DNA of 64,000 nt from Flabesymbios commensalis (GCA_964017125.1 OZ024904.1:3204914-3268913), one strand, 5' to 3'; counted from the stretch's first letter, positions 1 through 11,882 are shown. Translations and numbers: made by a program. Notes: generated by a model from the letters alone, not told the origin.

Positions 1-140
1 ACAATCATCCAGAAAAGTGACATAGCACATTATTTTATTTACTTTGAATAAAGATGGCCCGCTAGCACGATGACATTGTCGCTTATGTTTGTTGTGCATC
101 ATAGCTTACCTTACCTTCTGATTATATTGTGACCCACATA

Positions 141-217
141 TCGACCCCTTGGATATGAGAGGGTGTATCTGCCACTTTGCTAAGTGGCAGATACACACTT
201 TTATATCCAATGGGACG
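141..217 (+). repeat. Hairpin of the 755-bp unit (first of nine)
   Basis: The left arm runs from CGACCCCTTGG through GTGTATCTGCCACTT. The loop is TGCT, and the right arm is AAGTGGCAGATACAC followed by ATATCCAATGGGACG. The inner 15 bp pair perfectly and the outer part pairs imperfectly. Equivalent hairpins start near 896, 2800, 4779, 6022, 6777, 7531 and 8286; the one near 5295 has lost part of its left arm. The most complete relative is the single copy at 20,155-20,240. Confidence 0.85.
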
Positions 218-1437
218 CTTGTGTTGATGGTAATATGATGGGCACCTATTTATAGCGACTTCAAATGAATATTGAAAAAAACCTGAGATATTATCCTCCC
301 ACATCAATGCAGAAACTGGTGTTGACCACCATCCTCACATCATCATCTCTACATCATTTATCTCATCAATTAAATACTTTCAATTATAATTGTTTTTGTC
401 ATCTTTTTGTGTTAATTTATATTGTGTATCAGCGCTGGCGCTGTTTAAGGTTCTTAAGAGTGTATATATATTCAATACGCATCATGTTATCATCAGTCGT
501 TTTTATCTTAATGCCTTAGTTCGGACATACTATTATCAGTTTGGACTTTTTACTTAATCACTTTTACTGTTCAAGATATCATATTATTATTTTAGTATGA
601 AGTTTCATTTAAATTGCCATACCTTTAAAAGATATTTTACTTACCTACTCACTTACACTCGTGGACACACCCTGTTTTCTTCCCTGTGTGTCACTGTGCC
701 TTCTGGTTAGTCTGGTGTACACTACACTTTGCAAGGTTTTAATGTATTGCAAGTCACAATCATCCAGAAAAGTGACATAGCACATTATTTTCCTTACTTT
801 GAATAAAGATGGCCCACTAGCACGATGACATTGTCGCTTATGTTTGTTGTGCATCATAGTTTACCTTACCTTCTGATTATATTGTGACCTACATATCGAC
901 CCCTTGGATATGAGAGGGTGTATCTGCCACTTTGCTAAGTGGCAGATACACATTTTTATATCCAATGGGACGTTTGTGTTGATGGTAATACGATGGCCAC
1001 CTATTTATAGCGACTTCAAATGAATATTGAAAAAAACCTGAGATATTATCCTCCCACATCAATGCAGAAACTGGTGTTGACCACCACCCTCACATCATCA
1101 TCTCTACATCATTTATCTCATCAATTAAATACTTTCAATTATAATTGTTTTTGTCATCTTTTTGTGTTAATTTATATTGTGTATCGGCGCTGGCGCTGTT
1201 TAAGGTTCTTAAGAATGTATATATATTCAATACGCATCATGTTATCATCAGTCGTTTTTATCTCAATGCCTTAGTGCGGACATACTATTATCAGTTTGGA
1301 CTTTTTACTTTATCACTTTTACTGTTCAAGCTATCATATTATTATTTTAGTATGAATTGTCATTTACATGGCCATACTTGTTTTAAAGATATTTTACTTA
1401 CTTACTCACTTACTCTCGTTGACACACCCTGTTTTCA

Positions 1438-1503
1438 GGGGGGGAAGGGTGTCACCTCCGCGTGGTCCCCCCTGGGCAACTTCATAGAAGACCAAGCACA
1501 CCC
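1438..1503 (+). ncRNA. HDV-like self-cleaving ribozyme (copy 1)
   Basis: The nested double-pseudoknot order of HDV-like ribozymes can be read directly. P1 is a G run (1438-1444) paired with CCCCCC before TGGGCAAC. P2 is GGGTGT with ACACCC. P3 is ACC with GGT around an L3 of TCCGCGT. P4 is CTTC-ATA-GAAG, followed by ACCAAG in the catalytic J4/2 position. CTGGGCAAC is identical to the stretch at the same place in the hepatitis delta ribozyme. Cleavage would fall just before the first G, which is the element's 5' end as fixed by the target duplication. HDV-like ribozymes are known at the 5' ends of R2, RTE and other non-LTR elements. Confidence 0.85.
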
Positions 1504-2572
1504 AAACGTTTTATTAATATTGTGTTTTTCTCACGTTATTACACATGGGTCTAGAGTATTTTGCATTACTTTTCAATCTATATTAAATCGGTTTGGCGGT
1601 AAATACAGAGCATAGTCATTGGTTTGTGATGTTCAATATAATCTGAATCGGTATGTGGATGTGTGTCTAACGTTCTATTAGTATACGGGACTGTCTTAAG
1701 TATTTCTATTGTATGTATTCGTTTTTGTAAATGGTTTCTCTTTGGCATCCTGGTGTTGGACGGGATGTCCGAAAGAAACCATTGCCATATAATTAGTTTT
1801 TCATTTCATTGTTTTAATGGTTTCTCTGTGGCATCTTGGCTGATAATGCAGCATGTCATAGAGAAGCCATTGCCGTACAATTAGCCTGTGGTAACTTACG
1901 GTGTCCTCACGGTTCGTGATCGCTCTGTGATGTCCTCCAATATCACAGACCTTATTACCAACTGTGGGGGCACTGTAAGTCTTTAATTTTTGAATTTTTT
2001 TGTGATTTAATGATTTCTCTGGCCATACTGGCCGAAACGTGAAGTAAAGAAGACATTTACTTACTTACTTAATGGTTTCTCTGTTCATTGATTATGTCAT
2101 TCATATTTATGTCCAAATGGGTTTACTTTTTTTTATTATAGTATATAGTATTATAGTATATATTATATATTTGTTTTGACAATGACACTGTTTTGACTTA
2201 GACTTGTAGTTTTTACACGATCACTCCAATTTCATGGAGATATAGTGACTTGAAAAGTCGTTCATTTTATAATCACTTCATATTTTACATTATTTATACT
2301 GATATTTTTATACCCATTAAACTGTGTTGTAGTGCAGGCGCTTCAACATGTTATCAGACTCGATACATATAGGTGCCAGGAGCATCGTCATCTTATCATA
2401 TCAAACACTTTAAACTGAATATTTTACTACGAACATGCTTTTATTAGCTTTGTCTTTCCTTTACTACTTTAACTATACAATATGGGATATTGTAATACCT
2501 GGAATTTTCACTTAAATGGCCATACTGGCCGAAAAGTGAAGTAAAGCAAATATTTTACTTACTTACTTACTT
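1438..2572 (+). mobile_element. Non-autonomous ribozyme-headed, LINE-tailed retroelement, copy N1
   Basis: The element sits inside a 755-bp unit between two copies of the 12-bp duplication ACCCTGTTTTCA (1426-1437 and 2573-2584). This fixes both ends exactly. It starts with an HDV-like ribozyme, continues with hairpin modules (about 1730-1985) and an internal LINE-like tail ending near 2070. It then carries the LINE 3' UTR (from about 2200) and finishes with the terminal hairpin and (ACTT)n. There is no coding capacity, so mobilisation in trans by the related LINE is inferred. The stretch 1506-1725 differs from the other copies, so this copy is a variant. Confidence 0.88.
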
Positions 2573-3229
2573 ACCCTGTTTTCATCCCTATGTGTCACTG
2601 TGCCTTCTGGTTAGTCTGGCGTACACTACACTTTGCAAGGTTTTAATGTATTGCAAGTCACAATCATCCAGAAAAGTGACATAGCACATTATTTTACTTA
2701 CTTTGAATAAAGATGGTCCACTAGCAGGATGACATTGTCGCTTATGTTTGTTGTGCATCATAGTTTACCTTACCTTCTGATTATATTGTGACCCACATAT
2801 CGACCCCTTGGATATGAGAGGGTGTATCTGCCACTTTGCTAAGTGGCAGATACACACTTTTATATCTAATAGGACGTTTGTGTTGATGGTAATATGATGG
2901 GCACCTATTTATAGCGACTTCAAATGAATATTGAAAAAAACCTGAGATATTATCCTCCCACATCAATGCAGAAACTGGTGTTGACCCCCATCCTCACATC
3001 ATCATCTCTACATCATTTATCTCATCAATTAAATACTTTCAATTATAATTGTTTTTGTCATCTTTTTGTGTTAATTTATATTGTGTATCGGCGCTGGCGC
3101 TGTTTAAGGTTCTTAAGAGTGTATATATATTCAATACGCATCATGTTATCATCAGTCGTTTTTATCTTAATGCCTTAGTGCGGACATACTATTATCAGTT
3201 TGGACTTTTTACTTGATCACTTTTACTGT

Positions 3230-4442
3230 GGGGGGGGGGGGAAGGGTGTCACCTCCGCGTGGTCCCACCTGGGCAACTTCTTAGAAGGCCAAGCACACCC
3301 AAACCTTCATCGAACCAGGTTTTGTTATTTTTTTTGACGTGAAGTTTTTTGATTTTGCTTTCCGGTGGTTTTTCACTGAGGTTGTTATGTTTATTTTCGA
3401 ATAGTTTTCAGTTTAAATTCTTTATATATTCTTTATATATTCATATTTATATATTTTTTCATTGTACTTGTGGTGCCTTACAGTGCTCTCACGGATTGTG
3501 ATCGCTCTGTCGTGCTAGTTCTCGATGACAGACCCGATCCCCAGCTGTGGGGGCATTGTTGGTCTACTCATAGTTCCTCTATGATTTGTTTTTTTGTGTT
3601 TACAGTGGTTTCTCTTTGGCATCCTGGCGATGGACGGGATGTCCGAAAGAAACAAGTGCCATATAATTATTTTTTCACTTTATTGTTTTAAAGGTTTCTC
3701 TGTGGCATCCTGGCGGATAATGCAGCATGTCATAGAGAAGCCATTGCCGTACAATTAGCCTGTGGTGACTTACAGTGTCCTCACGGTTTGTGATCGCTCT
3801 GTGATGTCCTCCAATATCACAGACCTTATTACCAACTGTGGGGGCACTGTAAGTCTTAGATTTTTGAGAATTTTTTGTGGTTTCATGATGTCTCCGGCCG
3901 TACTGGCCGAAAAGTGAAGTAAAGAAGACATTTACTTACTTACTTAATGGTTTCTCTGTTCATTGTTTATGTCATTCATATTTATGTCTAAATGGGTTTA
4001 CTTTTTTGATTATAGTATATAGTATTATAGTATATATTATATATTTGTTTTGACAATGACACTGTTTTGACTTAGACTTGTAGTTTTTACACAATCACAC
4101 CAATTTCATAGAGATATAGTGACTTGAAAAGTCGTTTATTTTATAATAACTTTATATTTTACATTATTTATACTGATGTTTTTATACTCATTAAACTGTG
4201 TTGTAGTGCAGGCGCTACAACATGTCATCAGACTCGTTACATATAGGTGCCAGGAGCATCGTCATCTTATCATATCAAACACTTTAAACTGAATATTTTA
4301 GTACGATCATGCTTTTATTGGCTTTGTCTTTCCTTTACTACTTTAACTATACAATATGGGATATTGTAATACCTGGAATTTCACTTAAATGGCCATACTG
4401 GCCGAAAAGTGAAGTAAAGCAAATATTTTACTTACTTACTTA
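3230..4442 (+). mobile_element. Non-autonomous ribozyme-headed, LINE-tailed retroelement, copy N2
   Basis: It is flanked by the 12-bp duplication CACTTTTACTGT (3218-3229 and 4443-4454) inside a 755-bp unit. The order is ribozyme (from the G run), module R (about 3472-3568), hairpin Q1 (3606-3655), hairpin Q2 (3691-3745) and module R' (3767-3853). An internal tail ends near 3945, followed by the LINE 3' UTR from about 4070 and the terminal hairpin with ACTTACTTACTTA. With 1213 bp and all modules present it is a good reference copy for the family. Confidence 0.9.
3235..3300 (+). ncRNA. HDV-like self-cleaving ribozyme (copy 2)
   Basis: It has the same P1-P2-P3-P1'-P4-P2' order as copy 1, with CTGGGCAAC, P4 CTTC-TTA-GAAG and J4/2 GCCAAG. 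The G run is lengthened to 12, and P1' reads CCCACC instead of CCCCCC, which puts one mismatch into P1. It may therefore cleave less well. Confidence 0.78.
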
Positions 4443-7400
4443 CACTTTTACTGTTCAGGATATCATATTATTATTTTAGTATGAAGTTTCATTTAAATGG
4501 CCATACTCTTAAAGATATTTTACTTACTTACTCACTTACACTCGTGGACACACCCTGTTTTCTTCCCTGTGTGTCACTGTGCCTTCTGGTTAGTCTGGTG
4601 TACACTACACTTTGCAAGGTTTTAATGTATTGCAAGTCACAATCATCCAAAAAAGTGACATAGCACATTATTTTACTTACTTTGAATAAAGATGGCCCAC
4701 TAGCACGATGACATTGTCGCTTATGGTTGTTGTGCATCATAGTTTACCTTACCTTCTGATTATATTGTGACCCACATATCGACCCCTTGGATAATAAAGG
4801 GTGTATCTGCCACTTTGCTAAGTGGCAGATACACACTTTTATATCCAATAGGACGTTTGTGTTGATGGTAATATAATGGCCACCTATTTATAGCGACTTC
4901 AAATTAATATTGAAAAAAACCTGAGATATTATCCTCCCACATCAATGCAGAAACTGGTGTTGACCCCCACCCTCACATCATCATCTCTACATCATTTATT
5001 TCATCAATTAAATACTTTCAATTATAATTGTTTTTGTCATCTTTTTGTGTTAATTTATATTGTGTATCGGCGCTGGCGCTGTTTAAGGTTCTTAAGAGTG
5101 TATATATATTCAATACGCATCATGTTATCATCAGTCGTTTTTATCTCAATGCCTTAGTGCGGACATACTATTATCAGTTTGGACTTTTTACTTTATCACT
5201 TTTACTGTTCAAGATATCATATTATTATTTTAGTATGAAGTTTCATTTAAATGGCCATACTTTTAAAGATATTTTACTTACTTACTCACTTACACTCTGC
5301 CACTTTGCTAAATGGCAGATACACACTTTTATATCTAATGGGACGTTTGTGTTGATGATAATATGATGGGCACATATTTATAGCGACTTCCAATGAATAT
5401 TGAAAAAACCCTGAGATATTATCCTCCCATATCGATGCAGAAACTGGTGTTGACCCCCACCCTCACATCATCATCTCTACATCATTTATCTTATCAATTA
5501 AATCCTTTCAATTATAATTGTTTTTGTCATCTTTTTGTGTTAATTTATATTGTGTATCGGCGCTGGCGCTGTTTAAGGTTCTTAAGAGTGTATATATATT
5601 CAATACGCATCATGTTATCATCAGTCGTTTTTATCTCAATGCCTTAGTGCGGACATACTATTATCAGTTTGGACTTTTTACTTTATCACTTTTACTGTTC
5701 AAGATATCATATTATTATTTTAGTATGAATTGTCATTTAAATGGCCATACTTTTAAAGATATTTTACTTACTTACTCACTTACACTCGTGGACACATCCT
5801 GTTTTCTTCCCTATGTGTCACTGTGCCTTCTGGTTAGTCTGGTGTACACTATACTTTGCAAGGTTTTAATGTATTGCAAGTCACAATCATCCAGAAAAGT
5901 GACATAGCACATTATTTTATTTACTTTGAATAAAGATGGCCCGCTAGCTCGATGACATTGTCGCTTCTGTTTGTTGTGCATCATAGTTTACTTTACCTTC
6001 TGATTATATTGTGACCCACATATCGACCCCTTGGATATGAGAGGGTGTATCTGCCACTTTGCTAAGTGGCAGATACACACTTTTATATCCAATGGGACGT
6101 TTGTGTTGATGGTAATATGATGGGCACCTATTTATAGCGACTTCAAATGAATATTGAAAAAAACCTGAGATATTATCCTCCCACATCAATGCAGAAACTG
6201 GTGTTGACCCCCACCCTCACATCATCATCTCTACATCATTTATCTCATCAATTAAATACTTTCAATTATAATTGTTTTTGTCATCTTTTTGTGTTAATTT
6301 ATATTGTGTATCGGCGCTGGCGCTGTTTAAGGTTCTTAAGAGTGTATATATATTCAATACGCATCATGTTATCATGAGTCGTTTTTATCTCAATGCCTTA
6401 GTGCGGTCATACTATTATCAGTTTGGACTTTTTACTTTATCACTTTTACTGTTCAAGATATCATATTATTATTTTAGTATGAATTGTCATTTAAATGGCC
6501 ATACTTTTAAAGAAATTTTACTTACTTACTCACTTACTCTCGTTGACACACCCTGTTTTCTTCCCTATGTGTCACTGTGCCTTCTGGTTAGTCTGGCGTA
6601 CACTACACTTTGCAAGGTTTTAATGTATTGCAAGTCACAATCATCCAGAAAAGTGACATAGCACATTATTTTACTTACTTTGAATAAAGATGGTCCGCTA
6701 GCACGATGACATTGTCGCTTATGTTTGTTGTGCATCATAGTTTACCTTACCTTCTGATTATATTGTGACCCACATATCGACCCCTTGGATATGAGAGGGT
6801 GTATCTGCCACTTTGCTAAGTGGCAGATACACACTTTTATATCCAATGGGACGTTTGTGTTGATGGTAATATGATGGCCACCTATTTATAGCGACTTCAA
6901 ATGAATATTGAAAAAAACCTGAGATATTATCCTCCCACATCAATGCAGAAACTGGTGTTGACCCCCATCCTCACATCATCATCTCTACATCATTTATCTC
7001 ATCAATTAAATACTTTCAATTATAATTGTTTTTGTCATCTTTTTGTGTTAATTTATATTGTGTATCGGCGCTGGCGCTGTTTAAGGTTCTTAAGAGTGTA
7101 GATATATTCAATACGCATCATGTTATCATCAGTCGTTTTTATCTTAATGCCTTAGTGCGGACATACTATTATCAGTTTGGACTTTTTACTTTATCACTTT
7201 TACTGTTCAGGATATCATATTATTATTTTAGTATGAAGTTTCATTTAAATGGCCATACTCTTAAAGATATTTTACTTACTTACTCACTTACACTCGTGGA
7301 CACACCCTGTTTTCTTCCCTGTGTGTCACTGTGCCTTCTGGTTAGTCTGGTGTACACTACACTTTGCAAGGTTTTAATGTATTGCAAGTCGCAATCATCC

Positions 7401-8520
7401 AAAAAAGTGACATAGCACATTATTTTACTTACTTTGAATAAAGATGGCCCACTAGCACGATGACATTGTCGCTTATGTTTGTTGTGCATCATAGTTTACC
7501 TTACCTTCTGATTATATTGTGACCCACATATCGACCCCTTGGATATTAAAGGGTGTATCTGCCACTTTGCTAAGTGGCAGATACACACTTTTATATCCAA
7601 TGGGACGTTTGTGTTGATGGTAATATGATGGCCACCTATTTATAGCGACTTCAAATAAATATTGAAAAAAACCTGAGATATTATCCTCCCACATCAATGC
7701 AGAAACTGGTGTTGAACCCCACCCTCACATCATCATCTCTACATCATTTATCTCATCAGTTAAATACTTTCAATTATAATTGTTTTTGTCATCTTTTTGT
7801 GTTAATTTATATTGTGTATCGGCGCAGGCGCTGTTTAAGGTTCTTAAGAGTGTATATATATTCAATACGCATCATGTTATCATCAGTCGTTTTTATCTCA
7901 ATGCCTTAGTGCGGACATACTATTATCAGTTTGGACTTTTTACTTTATCACTTTTACTGTTCAAGATATCATATTATTATTTTAGTATGAATTGTCATTT
8001 AAATGGCCATACTTTTAAAGATATTTTACTTACTTACTCACTTACACTCGTGGACACACCCTGTTTTCTTCCCTATGTGTCACTGTGCCTTCTGGTTAGT
8101 CTGGTGTACACTACACTTTGCAAGGTTTTAATGTATTGCAAGTCACAATCATCCAGAAAAGTGACATGGCACATTATTTTACTTACTTTGAATAAAGATA
8201 GCCCCCTAGCACGATGACATTGTCGCTTATGTTTGTTGTGCATCATAGTTTACCTCACCTTCTGATTATATTGTGACCCACATATCGACCCCTTGGATAT
8301 GAGAGTGTATATCTGCCACTTTGCTAAGTGGCAGATACACACTTTTATATCCAATGGGACGTTTGTGTTGATGGTAATATGATGGGCACCTATTTATAGC
8401 GACTTCAAATGAATATTGAAAAAAACCTGAGATATTATCCTCCCACATCAATGCAGAAACTGGTGTTGACCCCCACCCTCACATCATCATCTCTACATCA
8501 TTTATCTCATCAATTAAATA

Positions 8521-8852
8521 CAATGTTTTTATCACATTACAATGTCACCTAAATGACCATTAGTGCTGAAAAGTGACGTCATTCAATATTTCACTTTACT
8601 ATACTAAATGTCCCTGGGTCCTTTTCAAACAGTGGCGTTAAAACACAATTTACTTCACTTACTTACTTCAAAACATAAGCAAATACTGCATGACAATATA
8701 TACTGTTTTGTTCTGAAGCCATTAAGAGTAGGAAATTAAAGTAGTTTTCAGGGATACGAAATGATTTAGAGAGTAAAATACAGTTCTTATTGGAGGCATA
8801 CTGGTCTTAAAGTGATCTTAATCACTATTTTTTACTTACTTACTTACCCTTG
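8521..8852 (+). repeat. Fragments of short ACTT-tailed elements
   Basis: After the last 755-bp unit breaks off, this stretch holds at least two element ends. One is the decayed 3' hairpin ACCTAAATGACC...GAAAAGTGACGTCATTCAATATT near 8547-8602. Tails of the ACTTACTTACTT type lie at about 8655-8668 and 8830-8847. No gene is visible. Confidence 0.6.
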
Positions 8853-9133
8853 ATGTCTTATGCAGGGCCAGAATTGGCCATGCCTATTTCACAAACGGCT
8901 ATTTAGGAGAATTGCGACCTATGTGCTACAATACTCGTCTCCTTCTCAGTTGTACGAAATATGCGCACATCAGAAGGAAGTATTTTGCATTTAATTCCTT
9001 ATTTGAGCTATTCAGGGACACCCCTGCTGGTTTTATTATTCAGTTCCTTCGGGAATGTAACCTATATTCTATGTTTCAATTATTAGACTTAGACTTGTAG
9101 TTTTTACACAATCACTCCAATTTCATGGAGATT
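8853..9133 (+). pseudogene. LINE ORF2 C-terminal fragment plus start of 3' UTR
   Basis: The DNA matches the end of the ORF2 fragment at 18,440-18,745: LCRARIGH, then KYAHIRRKYFAFN and DTPAGFIIQFLR, then the start of the LINE 3' UTR (GACTTGTAGTTTTTACAC). Compared with that copy it has lost 6 bp and about 15 bp, and it is truncated on the 5' side. At 9134 it switches abruptly into the middle of an N-type element, so this is a chimeric junction. Confidence 0.82.
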
Positions 9134-9853
9134 TTATATATTTTTTCATTGTACTCATTGTAGATCTACTCATAATTCCTCTACGATTTTTTTTTTTGTG
9201 TGTTTGCAGTGGTTTCTCTTTGGCATCCTGGTGTTGGACGGGATGTCCGAAAGAAACCATTGCCATATAATTATTTTTTCACTTCATTGTTTTAATAGTT
9301 TCTCTGTGGCATCCTGGCGGATAATGCAGCATGTCATAAAGAAGCCATTGCCGTACAATTAGCCTGTGGTGACTTACGGTGTCCTCACGGTTTGTGATCG
9401 CTCTGTGATGTCCTCCAATATCACAGACCTTATTACCAACTGTGGGGGTACTGTAAGTCTTTAATTTTTGAGAATTTGTTGTGGTTTCATGATTTCTCTG
9501 GCCATACTGGCCGAAAAGTGCAGTAAAAAAGACATTTACTTACTTACCTAATGGTTTCTCTGTTCATTGTTTATGTCATTCATATTTATGTCTGAATGGG
9601 TTTACTTTTTTTGATTATAGTATATAGTATTATAGTATATATTTGTTTTGACGATGACACTGTTTTGACTTAGACTTGTAGTTTTTACACAATCACTCCA
9701 ATTTCATGGAGATAAAGTGACTTGAAAAGTCGTTCATTTTATAATCACTTCATATATTACATTATTTATACTGATATTTTTATACCCATTAAACTGTGTG
9801 GTAGTGCAGGCGCTTCAACATGTCATCAGACTCGTTACATATAGGTGCCAGGA
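9134..9853 (+). mobile_element. 5'-incomplete N-type element, host of the LINE insertion
   Basis: It carries the end of module R, Q1, Q2 and R' (about 9165-9460), the internal tail (9490-9547) and the LINE 3' UTR. It stops at CATATAGGTGCCAGGA, where the full-length LINE 5' end begins. The same 3' UTR resumes in register at 15,583 and, after another insertion, at 16,838, ending in its own tail at 16,967. The repeated stretch around GGTGCCAGGA, about 20 bp long, looks like the target duplication of that LINE. Confidence 0.75.
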
Positions 9854-9918
9854 GGGGGGAGGGTGTTACCTCCACGTGGTCCCACTGGTAACTTCTTTTT
9901 AGAAGGCTAAACACACCC
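9854..9918 (+). ncRNA. HDV-like ribozyme at the 5' end of the LINE
   Basis: P1 is GGGGGGA with TCCCAC (one mismatch). P2 is GGGTGT with ACACCC, P3 is ACC with GGT around TCCACGT, P4 is TTC...GAA, and J4/2 is GCTAAA. The usual GGGCAAC is altered to GGTAAC, which should weaken P1.1. This copy heads the only element in the window with an intact ORF1, so the ribozyme belongs to the autonomous LINE and is shared by its parasites. Confidence 0.7.
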
Positions 9919-10396
9919 TCAACCTGTTTGCCGTGGGTTGCATCCCGTATAGGTGGGAGAAGGGATCCTGGTGGTTGAGGGCGTAGGAGCCTGCGGACTC
10001 CATACTCCCAACACACCACTTTGGCCCTTATCTCATTGAGACGGGCGGTCTGGTGGGCCCGGCCAGATCAATCGGCTTTTGTCTCTTGGCTTGATGTCCA
10101 TAATTGTCTAATATCATCCTCACCTCTCATCATCAACCACTTCTTGACGCATGTATACAGTTTCATTCTCATTTACAACTACATGATCATGGACATCACG
10201 TCATTGTGGCTTATGGGCTAATCTGGTGGAGGAATGTGTACATGGTGATTATTGAAATTGCTGTTCTTCTGCTTCGACTATATCGCTCAGGTAGCTCTGG
10301 CAATACTTCCTGCTGGTTTTCCGGGGAAGGTTGTCCCCTGGTAGGGCTCCGAGGAGGGTGGAGAGCCTGAGCGATGAAAAACATAGCCTATCAACC
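9919..10396 (+). other. LINE 5' UTR
   Basis: This 480-bp leader lies between the ribozyme and the ORF1 ATG and has no long ORF. It is more GC-rich than the surrounding repeats. The N elements do not share it: they match the LINE only in the ribozyme and in the 3' UTR. Confidence 0.7.
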
Positions 10397-11809
10397 ATGG
10401 ATAGCGACAATTCACCCCCGACTACCTCGAACACAAAAAAAAGACGAAAACACACAGAAGAATCAGATATTGACAATGAGTCTAGAGCTCGATACAATCA
10501 AACAAGACAAGAAATTCAAAAAGGTCATATACTGTTTCCTAGGTTTTTGATGATGATGCCTGATGATGAGGAGAAATCCCTTCACAAGCTCTCATCTTTT
10601 GCCATACAAAAGGGCATCGAAGGTTTGGCTGGAGAGCCTAAGTCCATCAAGCGGCTGAGATCCGATGACCTCTTAATTGAGGTTGACCGAGGATCTCACT
10701 CTACCAACCTTCAAAAAGCTACAGAGCTTGCGGGAAAACCCATCAAGGTTTCCCCGCATAGGACACTAAACACCTCGAAGGGTGTAATCCGGACACCTGA
10801 GTTGAGGAACACAACCAATGAGGAGATCATTGCTCAACTCGGGCATGCCGGAGCAAAAGAGGCACGCATACTAACTAAGAAAGTGGACGGCAAAATAGTC
10901 AAACTGAATACGGCCATCATTACCTTCAGGTTTCCAACTCCACCCGAAACCATGAAGATGGGTTTTGAAAGGGTCAAAGTCCAGCTATACGTGCCTCAGC
11001 CTTTGAGGTGTTTTAAGTGTCAGCGCTTTGGACATCACAGGGAAAATTGCAAGAGGGATGAAGTCTGTGGTCGATGTGGTCAGCCAGACCACAATGACTC
11101 CTCTTGCAACAACCCTGTGAAATGTGTAAACTGTAGTGAGAAACACACTGCTTTCTCGAAAGATTGCCCTGTATGGCAGAAGGAGAAGGAGATTCAGAAA
11201 GTTCGCACCGAGCAGAAGATCTCCTTCCCAGAAGCCAGGAAAATAGTTGAGGGGAGGAACAACATACCTACAAGGTCATTTGCTAGTGTTGCTGCACGGA
11301 AGGTTGTGTCTGTTGGTTGCCAGACTGATCCCATAGTGATCATGCCTGCGACGGGTGCAACTGTTAGTGCGGTAACGTTAGCAAACCCCCAGATACAAAA
11401 AAAACCTGGAATACAAAAAACAACAAATGTCGCTACAACAACAGCAGAACCAACTGTAAAGCATGCAAACACATCAGCAACAAACACAAAACAATCTGGC
11501 TCTGCTGATAAAACAAAAACAAGTAGACTAAGCACTCAAAAATCTGAAACGGTTACTAATAAATCAAAAGATGATTCAAAGAGCTCAGAGAAACAAAAGC
11601 CTAAAATAAAACCCAAGCCAAAACCACCAGATAGGCTAACAAAGGCAATGAAAAACCCAGTCTCCACTTACAACCAATTCCAAGCTATGGAAGTAGTAGA
11701 GCCTGCAGATGATGAGGACGGCAGCGATGATGGGGTAAGCCTTAAGCTTGCGCCTACTGCCGCTGCAATCCATGCACAGTTGAATCCAGGGAAAAAGAAA
11801 CATCCATAA
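10397..11809 (+). CDS. LINE ORF1 (gag-like RNA-binding protein, three zinc knuckles)
   Basis: An intact frame of 470 codons. The frame is open upstream, but the first ATG (10,397) has a near-ideal context (ACCATGG), so I choose it. The N-terminal third is charged and lysine-rich. A middle domain (residues about 80-195) precedes three zinc knuckles at about 203-255: CFKCQRFGHHRENC, CGRCGQPDHNDSSC and CVNCSEKHTAFSKDC. They are followed by SFPEARKIVE, a stretch I recognise from ORF1 proteins of I/Jockey-type LINEs. The C-terminal 150 residues are low-complexity Thr/Lys/Ser/Pro and probably disordered. The expected role is coating the element RNA in a ribonucleoprotein and aiding target-primed reverse transcription. 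The stop TAA is followed directly by ATGG, the presumed ORF2 start (TAAATGG), suggesting reinitiation. The N3 element interrupts ORF2 seven bases later. Confidence 0.93.
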   Translation: MDSDNSPPTTSNTKKRRKHTEESDIDNESRARYNQTRQEIQKGHILFPRFLMMMPDDEEKSLHKLSSFAIQKGIEGLAGEPKSIKRLRSDDLLIEVDRGSHSTNLQKATELAGKPIKVSPHRTLNTSKGVIRTPELRNTTNEEIIAQLGHAGAKEARILTKKVDGKIVKLNTAIITFRFPTPPETMKMGFERVKVQLYVPQPLRCFKCQRFGHHRENCKRDEVCGRCGQPDHNDSSCNNPVKCVNCSEKHTAFSKDCPVWQKEKEIQKVRTEQKISFPEARKIVEGRNNIPTRSFASVAARKVVSVGCQTDPIVIMPATGATVSAVTLANPQIQKKPGIQKTTNVATTTAEPTVKHANTSATNTKQSGSADKTKTSRLSTQKSETVTNKSKDDSKSSEKQKPKIKPKPKPPDRLTKAMKNPVSTYNQFQAMEVVEPADDEDGSDDGVSLKLAPTAAAIHAQLNPGKKKHP

Positions 11810-11816
11810 ATGGCCC
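11810..11816 (+). other. Presumed LINE ORF2 start, interrupted
   Basis: ATGGCCC follows the ORF1 stop directly (TAAATGGCCC). The next base is the first G of the N3 ribozyme, so only two codons of ORF2 survive here. Confidence 0.5.
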
Positions 11817-11882
11817 GGGGGGGAAGGGTGTCACCTCCGCGTGGTCCCCCCTGGGCAACTTCTTAGAAGGCCCAGCACACCC
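11817..11882 (+). ncRNA. HDV-like self-cleaving ribozyme (copy 4)
   Basis: P1 is G7 with C6, P2 is GGGTGT with ACACCC, P3 is ACC with GGT, then CTGGGCAAC and P4 CTTC-TTA-GAAG. J4/2 reads GCCCAG instead of GCCAAG, a change at one of the two conserved adenines. Cleavage may be impaired. Confidence 0.78.

Larger units (their letters stand above)
1..8520 (+). repeat. Tandem array of a 754-755 bp unit with a strong hairpin
   Basis: The same sequence recurs with the marker TCGACCCCTTGG near 141, 896, 2800, 4779, 6022, 6777, 7531 and 8285. The spacing is 754-757 bp once the two inserted elements at 1438 and 3230 are subtracted. A further unit around 5295 lacks about 260 bp. Units are very similar, so the array is young or homogenised. 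Each unit holds a hairpin (TCTGCCACTT, loop TGCT, AAGTGGCAGA, extended by weaker outer pairs), the stretch CACCCTCACATCATCATC, and an internal ATTTAAATGGCCATACT followed by ACTTACTTACT. The last part resembles the 3' end of the LINE further right, so the unit probably began as a short retroelement. The repeated small ORFs (61, 84 and 129 codons) follow repeat identity and do not look like genes. Confidence 0.93.

Noticed and set aside
265-8451. Recurring small ORFs (61, 84 and 129 codons) in the tandem units as a repeated gene family
   Set aside because: They recur only because the DNA repeats. Several overlap on both strands, their lengths vary with single changes, and they contain hairpin and tail sequence.
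10331-10396. Longer ORF1 start at 10,331
   Set aside because: It would need a TTG start. The ATG at 10,397 has ACCATGG context and fits the usual ORF1 N terminus.
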